Origin: Hippasteria phrygiana
Lineage: Eukaryota; Echinodermata; Asteroidea; Valvatida; Goniasteridae
NCBI GenBank assembly: GCA_037893225.1
Contig: JAZGUH010000407.1
Location: 496,001 to 560,000 of the forward strand
Direction: 5' to 3'
DNA: 64,000 bases
Shown here: in pieces, positions 10,018-23,688 of the stretch
Layout of the letters: each line of letters starts with the position of its first letter
Numbering within the stretch: the stretch's first letter is position 1
Position numbers and translations under genes: made by a program
The notes under the pieces: model-generated
The model's input: only the letters and a program-made list of their open reading frames with translations
Databases searched by the model: none
Told to the model about the DNA's origin: nothing

Positions 10018-13000
10018 ATGCAATATCAACCAAATTCAGTAATTTTGACATGTATGGATAGCTTAGATCTGGCGGTACATGTTGCAATCATCGGCGGCTT
10101 CTTAGAGTTAAAACTTGTGGAGAAAATTCAAACCTCGCAATGTTTATTTTCTTTCCGGCCAACATCTGTGTGCATATTACCTTCTATTTATTGCTCCATG
10201 CCTGTCAAATTCCCTAGGGTATGACTTGCTTTACTCATTCATAATTGCATGAAATATCAACCAAATTCAGTAATTTTGACATGTATGGATAGCTTAGATC
10301 TGGCGCTACATGTTGCAATTATCGGCGGCTTCTTAGAGTTAACACTTGTGGAGAAAATTCAAACCTCGCAATGTTTATTATCTTCCCGGCCACCATCTGT
10401 GTGCAGATTAGCTTTTATTTATTGCTCCATGCATGTCAAATTCCCTAGGGTATGACTTGCTTTACTCATTCATAATTGCATGAAATATAAACCAAATTCA
10501 GTAATTTTGACATGTATGGATAGCTTAGATCTGGCGCTACATGTTGCAATTATCGGCGGCTTCTTAGAGTTAACACTTGTGGAGAAAATTCAAACCTCGC
10601 AATGTTTATTTTCTTCCCGGCCACCATCTGTGTGCAGATTACCTCTTATTTATTGCTCCATGCCTGTCAAATTCCCTGGGGTATGGACTTGCTTTACTCA
10701 TTCATAATTGCATGAAATATCAACCAAATTCAGTAATTTTGACATGTATGGATAGCTTAGATCTGGCGCTACATGTTGCAATTATCGGCGGCTTCTTAGA
10801 TTTAAAACTTGTGGAGAAAATTCAAACCTCGCAATGTTTATTTTCTTTCCGGCCAACATCTGTGTACATGTTACCGTCTATTTATTGCTCCATGCATGTC
10901 AAATTCCCTGGGGTATGGACTTGCTTTACTCATTCATAATTGCATGAAATATCCACCAAATTCAGTAATTTTGACATGTATGGATAGCTTAGATCTGGCG
11001 CTACATGTTTCAATTATCGGCGGCTTCTTAGATTTAACACTTGTGGAGAAAATTCAAACCTCGCAATGTTTATTTTCTTCCCGGCCACCATCTGTGTGCA
11101 GATTACCTTTTATTTATTGCTCCATGCCTGTCAAATTCCCTAGGGTATGACTTGCTTTACTCATTCATAATTGCATGAAATATCAACCAAATTCAGTAAT
11201 TTTGACATATATGGATAGCTTAGATCTGGCGCTACATGTTGCAATTATCGGCGGCTTCTTAGAGTTAACACTTGTGGAGAAAATTCAAACCTCGCAATGT
11301 TTATTTTCTTCCCGGCCACCATCTGTGTTCAGATTACCTTTTATTTATTGCTCCATGCCTGTCAAATTCCCTGGGGTATGGACTTGCTTTACTCATTCAT
11401 AATTGCATGAAATATCAACCAAATTCAGTAATTTTGACATGTATGGATAGCTTAGATCTGGCGCTACATGTTGCAATTATCGGCGGCTTCTTAGAGTTAA
11501 CACTTGTGGAGAAAATTCAAACCTCGCAATGTTTATTTTCTTCCCGGCCACCATCTGTGTGCAGATTACCTCTTATTTATTGCTCCATGCCTGTCAAATT
11601 CCCTGGGGTATGGACTTGCTTTACTCATTCATAATTGCATGAAATATCAACCAAATTCAGTAATTTTGACATGTATGGATAGCTTAGATCTGGCGCTACA
11701 TGTTGCAATTATCGGCGGCTTCTTAGATTTAAAACTTGTGGAGAAAATTCAAACCTCGCAATGTTTATTTTCTTTCCGGCCAACATCTGTGTGCATATTA
11801 CTTTCTATTTATTGCTCCATGCCTGTCAAATTCCCTGGGGTATGGACTTGCTTTACTCATTCATAATTGCATGAAATATCAACCAAATTCAGTAATTTTG
11901 ACATGTATGGATAGCTTAGATCTGGCGCTACATGTTGCAATTATCGGCGGCTTCTTAGATTTAACACTTGTGGAGAAAATTCAAACCTCGCAATGTTTAT
12001 TTTCTTCCCGGCCACCATCTGTGTGCAGATTACCTTTTATTTATTGCTCCATGCCTGTCAAATTCCCTGGGGTATGGACTTGCTTTACTCATTCATAATT
12101 GCATGAAATATAAACCAAATACAGTAATTTTGACATGTATGGATAGCTTAGATCTGGCGCTACATGTTGCAATCATCGGCGGCTTCTTAGAGTTAAAACT
12201 TGTGGAGAAAATTCAAACCTCGCAATGTTTATTTTCTTTCCGGCCACCATCTGTGTACATGTTACCGTCTATTTATTGCTCCATGCATGTCAAATTCCCT
12301 GGGGTATGGACTTGCTTTACTCATTCATAATTGCATGCAATATCAACCAAATTCAGTAATTTTGACATGTATGGATAGCTTAGATCTGGCGGTACATGTT
12401 GCAATCATCGGCGGCTTCTTAGAGTTAAAACTTGTGGAGAAAATTCAAACCTCGCAATGTTTATTTTCTTTCCGGCCAACATCTGTGTGCATATTACCTT
12501 CTATTTATTGCTCCATGCCTGTCAAATTCCCTGGGGTATGGACTTGCTTTACTCATTCATAATTGCATGAAATATCAACCAAATTCAGTAATTTTGACAT
12601 GTATGGATAGCTTAGATCTGGCGCTACATGTTGCAATTATCGGCGGCTTCTTAGAGTTAACACTTGTGGAGAAAATTCAAACCTCGCAATGTTTATTTTC
12701 TTCCCGGCCACCATCTGTGTGCAGATTACCTCTTATTTATTGCTCCATGCCTGTCAAATTCCCTGGGGTATGGACTTGCTTTACTCATTCATAATTGCAT
12801 GAAATATCAACCAAATTCAGTAATTTTGACATGTATGGATAGCTTAGATCTGGCGCTACATGTTGCAATTATCGGCGGCTTCTTAGATTTAAAACTTGTG
12901 GAGAAAATTCAAACCTCGCAATGTTTATTTTCTTTCCGGCCAACATCTGTGTGCATATTACTTTCTATTTATTGCTCCATGCCTGTCAAATTCCCTGGGG

Positions 13001-14654
13001 TATGGACTTGCTTTACTCATTCATAATTGCATGAAATATCAACCAAATTCAGTAATTTTGACATGTATGGATAGCTTAGATCTGGCGCTACATGTTGCAA
13101 TTATCGGCGGCTTCTTAGATTTAACACTTGTGGAGAAAATTCAAACCTCGCAATGTTTATTTTCTTCCCGGCCACCATCTGTGTGCAGATTACCTTTTAT
13201 TTATTGCTCCATGCCTGTCAAATTCCCTGGGGTATGGACTTGCTTTACTCATTCATAATTGCATGAAATATAAACCAAATACAGTAATTTTGACATGTAT
13301 GGATAGCTTAGATCTGGCGCTACATGTTGCAATCATCGGCGGCTTCTTAGAGTTAAAACTTGTGGAGAAAATTCAAACCTCGCAATGTTTATTTTCTTTC
13401 CGGCCACCATCTGTGTACATGTTACCGTCTATTTATTGCTCCATGCATGTCAAATTCCCTGGGGTATGGACTTGCTTTACTCATTCATAATTGCATGCAA
13501 TATCAACCAAATTCAGTAATTTTGACATGTATGGATAGCTTAGATCTGGCGGTACATGTTGCAATCATCGGCGGCTTCTTAGAGTTAAAACTTGTGGAGA
13601 AAATTCAAACCTCGCAATGTTTATTTTCTTTCCGGCCAACATCTGTGTGCATATTACCTTCTATTTATTGCTCCATGCCTGTCAAATTCCCTGGGGTATG
13701 GACTTGCTTTACTCATTCATAATTGCATGAAATATCAACCAAATTCAGTAATTTTGACATGTATGGATAGCTTAGATCTGGCGCTACATGTTGCAATTAT
13801 CGGCGGCTTCTTAGAGTTAACACTTGTGGAGAAAATTCAAACCTCGCAATGTTTATTTTCTTCCCGGCCACCATCTGTGTGCAGATTACCTCTTATTTAT
13901 TGCTCCATGCCTGTCAAATTCCCTGGGGTATGGACTTGCTTTACTCATTCATAATTGCATGAAATATCAACCAAATTCAGTAATTTTGACATGTATGGAT
14001 AGCTTAGATCTGGCGCTACATGTTGCAATTATCGGCGGCTTCTTAGATTTAAAACTTGTGGAGAAAATTCAAACCTCGCAATGTTTATTTTCTTTCCGGC
14101 CAACATCTGTGTACATGTTACCGTCTATTTATTGCTCCATGCATGTCAAATTCCCTGGGGTATGGACTTGCTTTACTCATTCATAATTGCATGAAATATC
14201 CACCAAATTCAGTAATTTTGACATGTATGGATAGCTTAGATCTGGCGCTACATGTTGCAATTATCGGCGGCTTCTTAGATTTAACACTTGTGGAGAAAAT
14301 TCAAACCTCGCAATGTTTATTTTCTTCCCGGCCACCATCTGTGTGCAGATTACCTTTTATTTATTGCTCCATGCCTGTCAAATTCCCTGGGGTATGGACT
14401 TGCTTTACTCATTCATAATTGCATGAAATATAAACCAAATACAGTAATTTTGACATGTATGGATAGCTTAGATCTGGCGCTACATGTTGCAATCATCGGC
14501 GGCTTCTTAGAGTTAAAACTTGTGGAGAAAATTCAAACCTCGCAATGTTTATTTTCTTTCCGGCCACCATCTGTGTACATGTTACCGTCTATTTATTGCT
14601 CCATGCATGTCAAATTCCCTGGGGTATGGACTTGCTTTACTCATTCATAATTGC
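10018..14654 (+). repeat. 20-mer HOR (4637 bp), first copy
   Basis: Order A''-H-I-C1-D3-F-B-C2-D2-E-A-B-C2-D2-E-A-B-C1-D1-E. It equals the 15-mer with one extra internal five-monomer cycle (A-B-C2-D2-E). The same order occurs at 23689-28325, 13,671 bp downstream. Confidence 0.9.
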
Positions 14655-17600
14655 ATGCAATATCAACCAAATTCAGTAATTTTGACATGTATGGATAGCT
14701 TAGATCTGGCGGTACATGTTGCAATCATCGGCGGCTTCTTAGAGTTAAAACTTGTGGAGAAAATTCAAACCTCGCAATGTTTATTTTCTTTCCGGCCAAC
14801 ATCTGTGTGCATATTACCTTCTATTTATTGCTCCATGCCTGTCAAATTCCCTAGGGTATGACTTGCTTTACTCATTCATAATTGCATGAAATATCAACCA
14901 AATTCAGTAATTTTGACATGTATGGATAGCTTAGATCTGGCGCTACATGTTGCAATTATCGGCGGCTTCTTAGAGTTAACACTTGTGGAGAAAATTCAAA
15001 CCTCGCAATGTTTATTATCTTCCCGGCCACCATCTGTGTGCAGATTAGCTTTTATTTATTGCTCCATGCATGTCAAATTCCCTAGGGTATGACTTGCTTT
15101 ACTCATTCATAATTGCATGAAATATAAACCAAATTCAGTAATTTTGACATGTATGGATAGCTTAGATCTGGCGCTACATGTTGCAATTATCGGCGGCTTC
15201 TTAGAGTTAACACTTGTGGAGAAAATTCAAACCTCGCAATGTTTATTTTCTTCCCGGCCACCATCTGTGTGCAGATTACCTCTTATTTATTGCTCCATGC
15301 CTGTCAAATTCCCTGGGGTATGGACTTGCTTTACTCATTCATAATTGCATGAAATATCAACCAAATTCAGTAATTTTGACATGTATGGATAGCTTAGATC
15401 TGGCGCTACATGTTGCAATTATCGGCGGCTTCTTAGATTTAAAACTTGTGGAGAAAATTCAAACCTCGCAATGTTTATTTTCTTTCCGGCCAACATCTGT
15501 GTACATGTTACCGTCTATTTATTGCTCCATGCATGTCAAATTCCCTGGGGTATGGACTTGCTTTACTCATTCATAATTGCATGAAATATCCACCAAATTC
15601 AGTAATTTTGACATGTATGGATAGCTTAGATCTGGCGCTACATGTTTCAATTATCGGCGGCTTCTTAGATTTAACACTTGTGGAGAAAATTCAAACCTCG
15701 CAATGTTTATTTTCTTCCCGGCCACCATCTGTGTGCAGATTACCTTTTATTTATTGCTCCATGCCTGTCAAATTCCCTAGGGTATGACTTGCTTTACTCA
15801 TTCATAATTGCATGAAATATCAACCAAATTCAGTAATTTTGACATATATGGATAGCTTAGATCTGGCGCTACATGTTGCAATTATCGGCGGCTTCTTAGA
15901 GTTAACACTTGTGGAGAAAATTCAAACCTCGCAATGTTTATTTTCTTCCCGGCCACCATCTGTGTTCAGATTACCTTTTATTTATTGCTCCATGCCTGTC
16001 AAATTCCCTGGGGTATGGACTTGCTTTACTCATTCATAATTGCATGAAATATCAACCAAATTCAGTAATTTTGACATGTATGGATAGCTTAGATCTGGCG
16101 CTACATGTTGCAATTATCGGCGGCTTCTTAGAGTTAACACTTGTGGAGAAAATTCAAACCTCGCAATGTTTATTTTCTTCCCGGCCACCATCTGTGTGCA
16201 GATTACCTCTTATTTATTGCTCCATGCCTGTCAAATTCCCTGGGGTATGGACTTGCTTTACTCATTCATAATTGCATGAAATATCAACCAAATTCAGTAA
16301 TTTTGACATGTATGGATAGCTTAGATCTGGCGCTACATGTTGCAATTATCGGCGGCTTCTTAGATTTAAAACTTGTGGAGAAAATTCAAACCTCGCAATG
16401 TTTATTTTCTTTCCGGCCAACATCTGTGTGCATATTACTTTCTATTTATTGCTCCATGCCTGTCAAATTCCCTGGGGTATGGACTTGCTTTACTCATTCA
16501 TAATTGCATGAAATATCAACCAAATTCAGTAATTTTGACATGTATGGATAGCTTAGATCTGGCGCTACATGTTGCAATTATCGGCTGCTTCTTAGATTTA
16601 ACACTTGTGGAGAAAATTCAAACCTCGCAATGTTTATTTTCTTCCCGGCCACCATCTGTGTGCAGATTACCTTTTATTTATTGCTCCATGCCTGTCAAAT
16701 TCCCTGGGGTATGGACTTGCTTTACTCATTCATAATTGCATGAAATATAAACCAAATACAGTAATTTTGACATGTATGGATAGCTTAGATCTGGCGCTAC
16801 ATGTTGCAATCATCGGCGGCTTCTTAGAGTTAAAACTTGTGGAGAAAATTCAAACCTCGCAATGTTTATTTTCTTTCCGGCCACCATCTGTGTACATGTT
16901 ACCGTCTATTTATTGCTCCATGCATGTCAAATTCCCTGGGGTATGGACTTGCTTTACTCATTCATAATTGCATGCAATATCAACCAAATTCAGTAATTTT
17001 GACATGTATGGATAGCTTAGATCTGGCGGTACATGTTGCAATCATCGGCGGCTTCTTAGAGTTAAAACTTGTGGAGAAAATTCAAACCTCGCAATGTTTA
17101 TTTTCTTTCCGGCCAACATCTGTGTGCATATTACCTTCTATTTATTGCTCCATGCCTGTCAAATTCCCTGGGGTATGGACTTGCTTTACTCATTCATAAT
17201 TGCATGAAATATCAACCAAATTCAGTAATTTTGACATGTATGGATAGCTTAGATCTGGCGCTACATGTTGCAATTATCGGCGGCTTCTTAGAGTTAACAC
17301 TTGTGGAGAAAATTCAAACCTCGCAATGTTTATTTTCTTCCCGGCCACCATCTGTGTGCAGATTACCTCTTATTTATTGCTCCATGCCTGTCAAATTCCC
17401 TGGGGTATGGACTTGCTTTACTCATTCATAATTGCATGAAATATCAACCAAATTCAGTAATTTTGACATGTATGGATAGCTTAGATCTGGCGCTACATGT
17501 TGCAATTATCGGCGGCTTCTTAGATTTAAAACTTGTGGAGAAAATTCAAACCTCGCAATGTTTATTTTCTTTCCGGCCAACATCTGTGTACATGTTACCG

Positions 17601-18131
17601 TCTATTTATTGCTCCATGCATGTCAAATTCCCTGGGGTATGGACTTGCTTTACTCATTCATAATTGCATGAAATATCCACCAAATTCAGTAATTTTGACA
17701 TGTATGGATAGCTTAGATCTGGCGCTACATGTTGCAATTATCGGCGGCTTCTTAGATTTAACACTTGTGGAGAAAATTCAAACCTCGCAATGTTTATTTT
17801 CTTCCCGGCCACCATCTGTGTGCAGATTACCTTTTATTTATTGCTCCATGCCTGTCAAATTCCCTGGGGTATGGACTTGCTTTACTCATTCATAATTGCA
17901 TGAAATATAAACCAAATACAGTAATTTTGACATGTATGGATAGCTTAGATCTGGCGCTACATGTTGCAATCATCGGCGGCTTCTTAGAGTTAAAACTTGT
18001 GGAGAAAATTCAAACCTCGCAATGTTTATTTTCTTTCCGGCCACCATCTGTGTACATGTTACCGTCTATTTATTGCTCCATGCATGTCAAATTCCCTGGG
18101 GTATGGACTTGCTTTACTCATTCATAATTGC
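14655..18131 (+). repeat. 15-mer HOR (3477 bp)
   Basis: Order A''-H-I-C1-D3-F-B-C2-D2-E-A-B-C1-D1-E. The D2 monomer has a private G-to-T at 16586. It directly follows a 20-mer, as does the 15-mer at 28326. Confidence 0.9.
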
Positions 18132-21100
18132 ATGCAATATCAACCAAATTCAGTAATTTTGACATGTATGGATAGCTTAGATCTGGCGGTACATGTTGCA
18201 ATCATCGGCGGCTTCTTAGAGTTAAAACTTGTGGAGAAAATTCAAACCTCGCAATGTTTATTTTCTTTCCGGCCAACATCTGCGTGCATATTACCTTCTA
18301 TTTATTGCTCCATGCCTGTCAAATTCCCTAGGGTATGACTTGCTTTACTCATTCATAATTGCATGAAATATCAACCAAATTCAGTAATTTTGACATATAT
18401 GGATAGCTTAGATCTGGCGCTACATGTTGCAATTATCGGCGGCTTCTTAGAGTTAACACTTGTGGAGAAAATTCAAACCTCGCAATGTTTATTTTCTTCC
18501 CGGCCACCATCTGTGTTCAGATTACCTTTTATTTATTGCTCCATGCCTGTCAAATTCCCTGGGGTATGGACTTGCTTTACTCATTCATAATTGCATGAAA
18601 TATCAACCAAATTCAGTAATTCTGACATGTATGGATAGCTTAGATCTGGCGCTACATGTTGCAATTATCGGCGGCTTCTTAGAGTTAAAACTTGTGGAGA
18701 AAATTCAAACCTCGCAATGTTTATTTTCTTTCCGGCCAACATCTGTGTGCATATTACCTTCTATTTATTGCTCCATGCCTGTCAAATTCCCTAGGGTATG
18801 ACTTGCTTTACTCATTCATAATTGCATGAAATATCAACCAAATTCAGTAATTTTGACATGTATGGATAGCTTAGATCTGGCGCTACATGTTGCAATTATC
18901 GGCGGCTTCTTAGAGTTAACACTTGTGGAGAAAATTCAAACCTCGCAATGTTTATTATCTTCCCGGCCACCATCTGTGTGCAGATTAGCTTTTATTTATT
19001 GCTCCATGCATGTCAAATTCCCTAGGGTATGACTTGCTTTACTCATTCATAATTGCATGAAATATAAACCAAATTCAGTAATTTTGACATGTATGGATAG
19101 CTTAGATCTGGCGCTACATGTTGCAATTATCGGCGGCTTCTTAGAGTTAACACTTGTGGAGAAAATTCAAACCTCGCAATGTTTATTTTCTTCCCGGCCA
19201 CCATCTGTGTGCAGATTACCTCTTATTTATTGCTCCATGCCTGTCAAATTCCCTGGGGTATGGACTTGCTTTACTCATTCATAATTGCATGAAATATCAA
19301 CCAAATTCAGTAATTTTGACATGTATGGATAGCTTAGATCTGGCGCTACATGTTGCAATTATCGGCGGCTTCTTAGATTTAAAACTTGTGGAGAAAATTC
19401 AAACCTCGCAATGTTTATTTTCTTTCCGGCCAACATCTGTGTACATGTTACCGTCTATTTATTGCTCCATGCATGTCAAATTCCCTGGGGTATGGACTTG
19501 CTTTACTCATTCATAATTGCATGAAATATCAACCAAATTCAGTAATTTTGACATGTATGGATAGCTTAGATCTGGCGCTACATGTTGCAATTATCGGCGG
19601 CTTCTTAGAGTTAACACTTGTGGAGAAAATTCAAACCTCGCAATGTTTATTATCTTCCCGGCCACCATCTGTGTGCAGATTAGCTTTTATTTATTGCTCC
19701 ATGCATGTCAAATTCCCTAGGGTATGACTTGCTTTACTCATTCATAATTGCATGAAATATCAACCAAATTCAGTAATTTTGACATATATGGATAGCTTAG
19801 ATCTGGCGCTACATGTTGCAATTATCGGCGGCTTCTTAGAGTTAACACTTGTGGAGAAAATTCAAACCTCGCAATGTTTATTTTCTTCCCGGCCACCATC
19901 TGTGTTCAGATTACCTTTTATTTATTGCTCCATGCCTGTCAAATTCCCTGGGGTATGGACTTGCTTTACTCATTCATAATTGCATGAAATATCAACCAAA
20001 TTCAGTAATTCTGACATGTATGGATAGCTTAGATCTGGCGCTACATGTTGCAATTATCGGCGGCTTCTTAGAGTTAAAACTTGTGGAGAAAATTCAAACC
20101 TCGCAATGTTTATTTTCTTTCCGGCCAACATCTGTGTGCATATTACCTTCTATTTATTGCTCCATGCCTGTCAAATTCCCTAGGGTATGACTTGCTTTAC
20201 TCATTCATAATTGCATGAAATATCAACCAAATTCAGTAATTTTGACATGTATGGATAGCTTAGATCTGGCGCTACATGTTGCAATTATCGGCGGCTTCTT
20301 AGAGTTAACACTTGTGGAGAAAATTCAAACCTCGCAATGTTTATTATCTTCCCGGCCACCATCTGTGTGCAGATTAGCTTTTATTTATTGCTCCATGCAT
20401 GTCAAATTCCCTAGGGTATGACTTGCTTTACTCATTCATAATTGCATGAAATATAAACCAAATTCAGTAATTTTGACATGTATGGATAGCTTAGATCTGG
20501 CGCTACATGTTGCAATTATCGGCGGCTTCTTAGAGTTAACACTTGTGGAGAAAATTCAAACCTCGCAATGTTTATTTTCTTCCCGGCCACCATCTGTGTG
20601 CAGATTACCTCTTATTTATTGCTCCATGCCTGTCAAATTCCCTGGGGTATGGACTTGCTTTACTCATTCATAATTGCATGAAATATCAACCAAATTCAGT
20701 AATTTTGACATGTATGGATAGCTTAGATCTGGCGCTACATGTTGCAATTATCGGCGGCTTCTTAGATTTAAAACTTGTGGAGAAAATTCAAACCTCGCAA
20801 TGTTTATTTTCTTTCCGGCCAACATCTGTGTACATGTTACCGTCTATTTATTGCTCCATGCATGTCAAATTCCCTGGGGTATGGACTTGCTTTACTCATT
20901 CATAATTGCATGAAATATCCACCAAATTCAGTAATTTTGACATGTATGGATAGCTTAGATCTGGCGCTACATGTTTCAATTATCGGCGGCTTCTTAGATT
21001 TAACACTTGTGGAGAAAATTCAAACCTCGCAATGTTTATTTTCTTCCCGGCCACCATCTGTGTGCAGTTTACCTTTTATTTATTGCTCCATGCCTGTCAA

Positions 21101-22529
21101 ATTCCCTAGGGTATGACTTGCTTTACTCATTCATAATTGCATGAAATATCAACCAAATTCAGTAATTTTGACATATATGGATAGCTTAGATCTGGCGCTA
21201 CATGTTGCAATTATCGGCGGCTTCTTAGAGTTAACACTTGTGGAGAAAATTCAAACCTCGCAATGTTTATTTTCTTCCCGGCCACCATCTGTGTTCAGAT
21301 TACCTTTTATTTATTGCTCCATGCCTGTCAAATTCCCTGGGGTATGGACTTGCTTTACTCATTCATAATTGCATGAAATATCAACCAAATTCAGTAATTC
21401 TGACATGTATGGATAGCTTAGATCTGGCGCTACATGTTGCAATTATCGGCGGCTTCTTAGAGTTAAAACTTGTGGAGAAAATTCAAACCTCGCAATGTTT
21501 ATTTTCTTTCCGGCCAACATCTGTGTGCATATTACCTTCTATTTATTGCTCCATGCCTGTCAAATTCCCTAGGGTATGACTTGCTTTACTCATTCATAAT
21601 TGCATGAAATATCAACCAAATTCAGTAATTTTGACATGTATGGATAGCTTAGATCTGGCGCTACATGTTGCAATTATCGGCGGCTTCTTAGAGTTAACAC
21701 TTGTGGAGAAAATTCAAACCTCGCAATGTTTATTATCTTCCCGGCCACCATCTGTGTGCAGATTAGCTTTTATTTATTGCTCCATGCATGTCAAATTCCC
21801 TAGGGTATGACTTGCTTTACTCATTCATAATTGCATGAAATATAAACCAAATTCAGTAATTTTGACATGTATGGATAGCTTAGATCTGGCGCTACATGTT
21901 GCAATTATCGGCGGCTTCTTAGAGTTAACACTTGTGGAGAAAATTCAAACCTCGCAATGTTTATTTTCTTCCCGGCCACCATCTGTGTGCAGATTACCTC
22001 TTATTTATTGCTCCATGCCTGTCAAATTCCCTGGGGTATGGACTTGCTTTACTCATTCATAATTGCATGAAATATCAACCAAATTCAGTAATTTTGACAT
22101 GTATGGATAGCTTAGATCTGGCGCTACATGTTGCAATTATCGGCGGCTTCTTAGATTTAAAACTTGTGGAGAAAATTCAAACCTCGCAATGTTTATTTTC
22201 TTTCCGGCCAACATCTGTGTACATGTTACCGTCTATTTATTGCTCCATGCATGTCAAATTCCCTGGGGTATGGACTTGCTTTACTCATTCATAATTGCAT
22301 GAAATATCCACCAAATTCAGTAATTTTGACATGTATGGATAGCTTAGATCTGGCGCTACATGTTTCAATTATCGGCGGCTTCTTAGATTTAACACTTGTG
22401 GAGAAAATTCAAACCTCGCAATGTTTATTTTCTTCCCGGCCACCATCTGTGTGCAGATTCCCTTTTATTTATTGCTCCATGCCTGTCAAATTCCCTAGGG
22501 TATGACTTGCTTTACTCATTCATAATTGC
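18132..22529 (+). repeat. A' plus three tandem 6-mers (1389 bp each)
   Basis: After A' at 18132-18362 come F-G-H-I-C1-H (18363-19751), F-G-H-I-C1-D3 (19752-21140) and F-G-H-I-C1-D3 (21141-22529). The first unit ends in H where the others have D3, yet has the same length because both are 231 bp. Private changes at 21068 and 22460 distinguish the two D3 copies. Confidence 0.9.
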
Positions 22530-22760
22530 ATGAAATATCAACCAAATTCAGTAATTTTGACATATATGGATAGCTTAGATCTGGCGCTACATGTTGCAAT
22601 TATCGGCGGCTTCTTAGAGTTAAAACTTGTGGAGAAAATTCAAACCTCGCAATGTTTATTTTCTTTCCGGCCAACATCTGTGTGCATATTACCTTCTATT
22701 TATTGCTCCATGCCTGTCAAATTCCCTAGGGTATGACTTGCTTTACTCATTCATAATTGC
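22530..22760 (+). repeat. Hybrid monomer F/G (231 bp)
   Basis: A at 35 as in F, then A at 95, T at 137, TGCATATTA, A at 199 and deletion as in G. The exchange lies between positions 35 and 95. A hybrid of the same structure lies at 42230-42460. Confidence 0.87.
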
Positions 22761-22992
22761 ATGAAATATCAACCAAATTCAGTAATTCTGACATGTATGG
22801 ATAGCTTAGATCTGGCGCTACATGTTGCAATTATCGGCGGCTTCTTAGAGTTAACACTTGTGGAGAAAATTCAAACCTCGCAATGTTTATTTTCTTCCCG
22901 GCCACCATCTGTGTGCAGATTACCTCTTATTTATTGCTCCATGCCTGTCAAATTCCCTGGGGTATGGACTTGCTTTACTCATTCATAATTGC
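22761..22992 (+). repeat. Hybrid monomer G/B
   Basis: C at 28 as in G, then C at 95, C at 137 and CTT at 166-168 as in B or I. It sits directly after the F/G hybrid and leads into C1-D1-E. A similar G/B hybrid is at 46166-46397, there preceded by A. Confidence 0.87.
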
Positions 22993-23688
22993 ATGAAATA
23001 TCAACCAAATTCAGTAATTTTGACATGTATGGATAGCTTAGATCTGGCGCTACATGTTGCAATTATCGGCGGCTTCTTAGATTTAAAACTTGTGGAGAAA
23101 ATTCAAACCTCGCAATGTTTATTTTCTTTCCGGCCAACATCTGTGTACATGTTACCGTCTATTTATTGCTCCATGCATGTCAAATTCCCTGGGGTATGGA
23201 CTTGCTTTACTCATTCATAATTGCATGAAATATCCACCAAATTCAGTAATTTTGACATGTATGGATAGCTTAGATCTGGCGCTACATGTTGCAATTATCG
23301 GCGGCTTCTTAGATTTAACACTTGTGGAGAAAATTCAAACCTCGCAATGTTTATTTTCTTCCCGGCCACCATCTGTGTGCAGATTACCTTTTATTTATTG
23401 CTCCATGCCTGTCAAATTCCCTGGGGTATGGACTTGCTTTACTCATTCATAATTGCATGAAATATAAACCAAATACAGTAATTTTGACATGTATGGATAG
23501 CTTAGATCTGGCGCTACATGTTGCAATCATCGGCGGCTTCTTAGAGTTAAAACTTGTGGAGAAAATTCAAACCTCGCAATGTTTATTTTCTTTCCGGCCA
23601 CCATCTGTGTACATGTTACCGTCTATTTATTGCTCCATGCATGTCAAATTCCCTGGGGTATGGACTTGCTTTACTCATTCATAATTGC

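Larger units (their letters stand above)
22530..23688 (+). repeat. Junction block with hybrid monomers, F/G-G/B-C1-D1-E
   Basis: Two consecutive recombinant monomers (22530-22760 and 22761-22992) join the 6-mer domain to C1-D1-E, after which the second 20-mer begins. It marks the edge between HOR domains. Confidence 0.85.
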
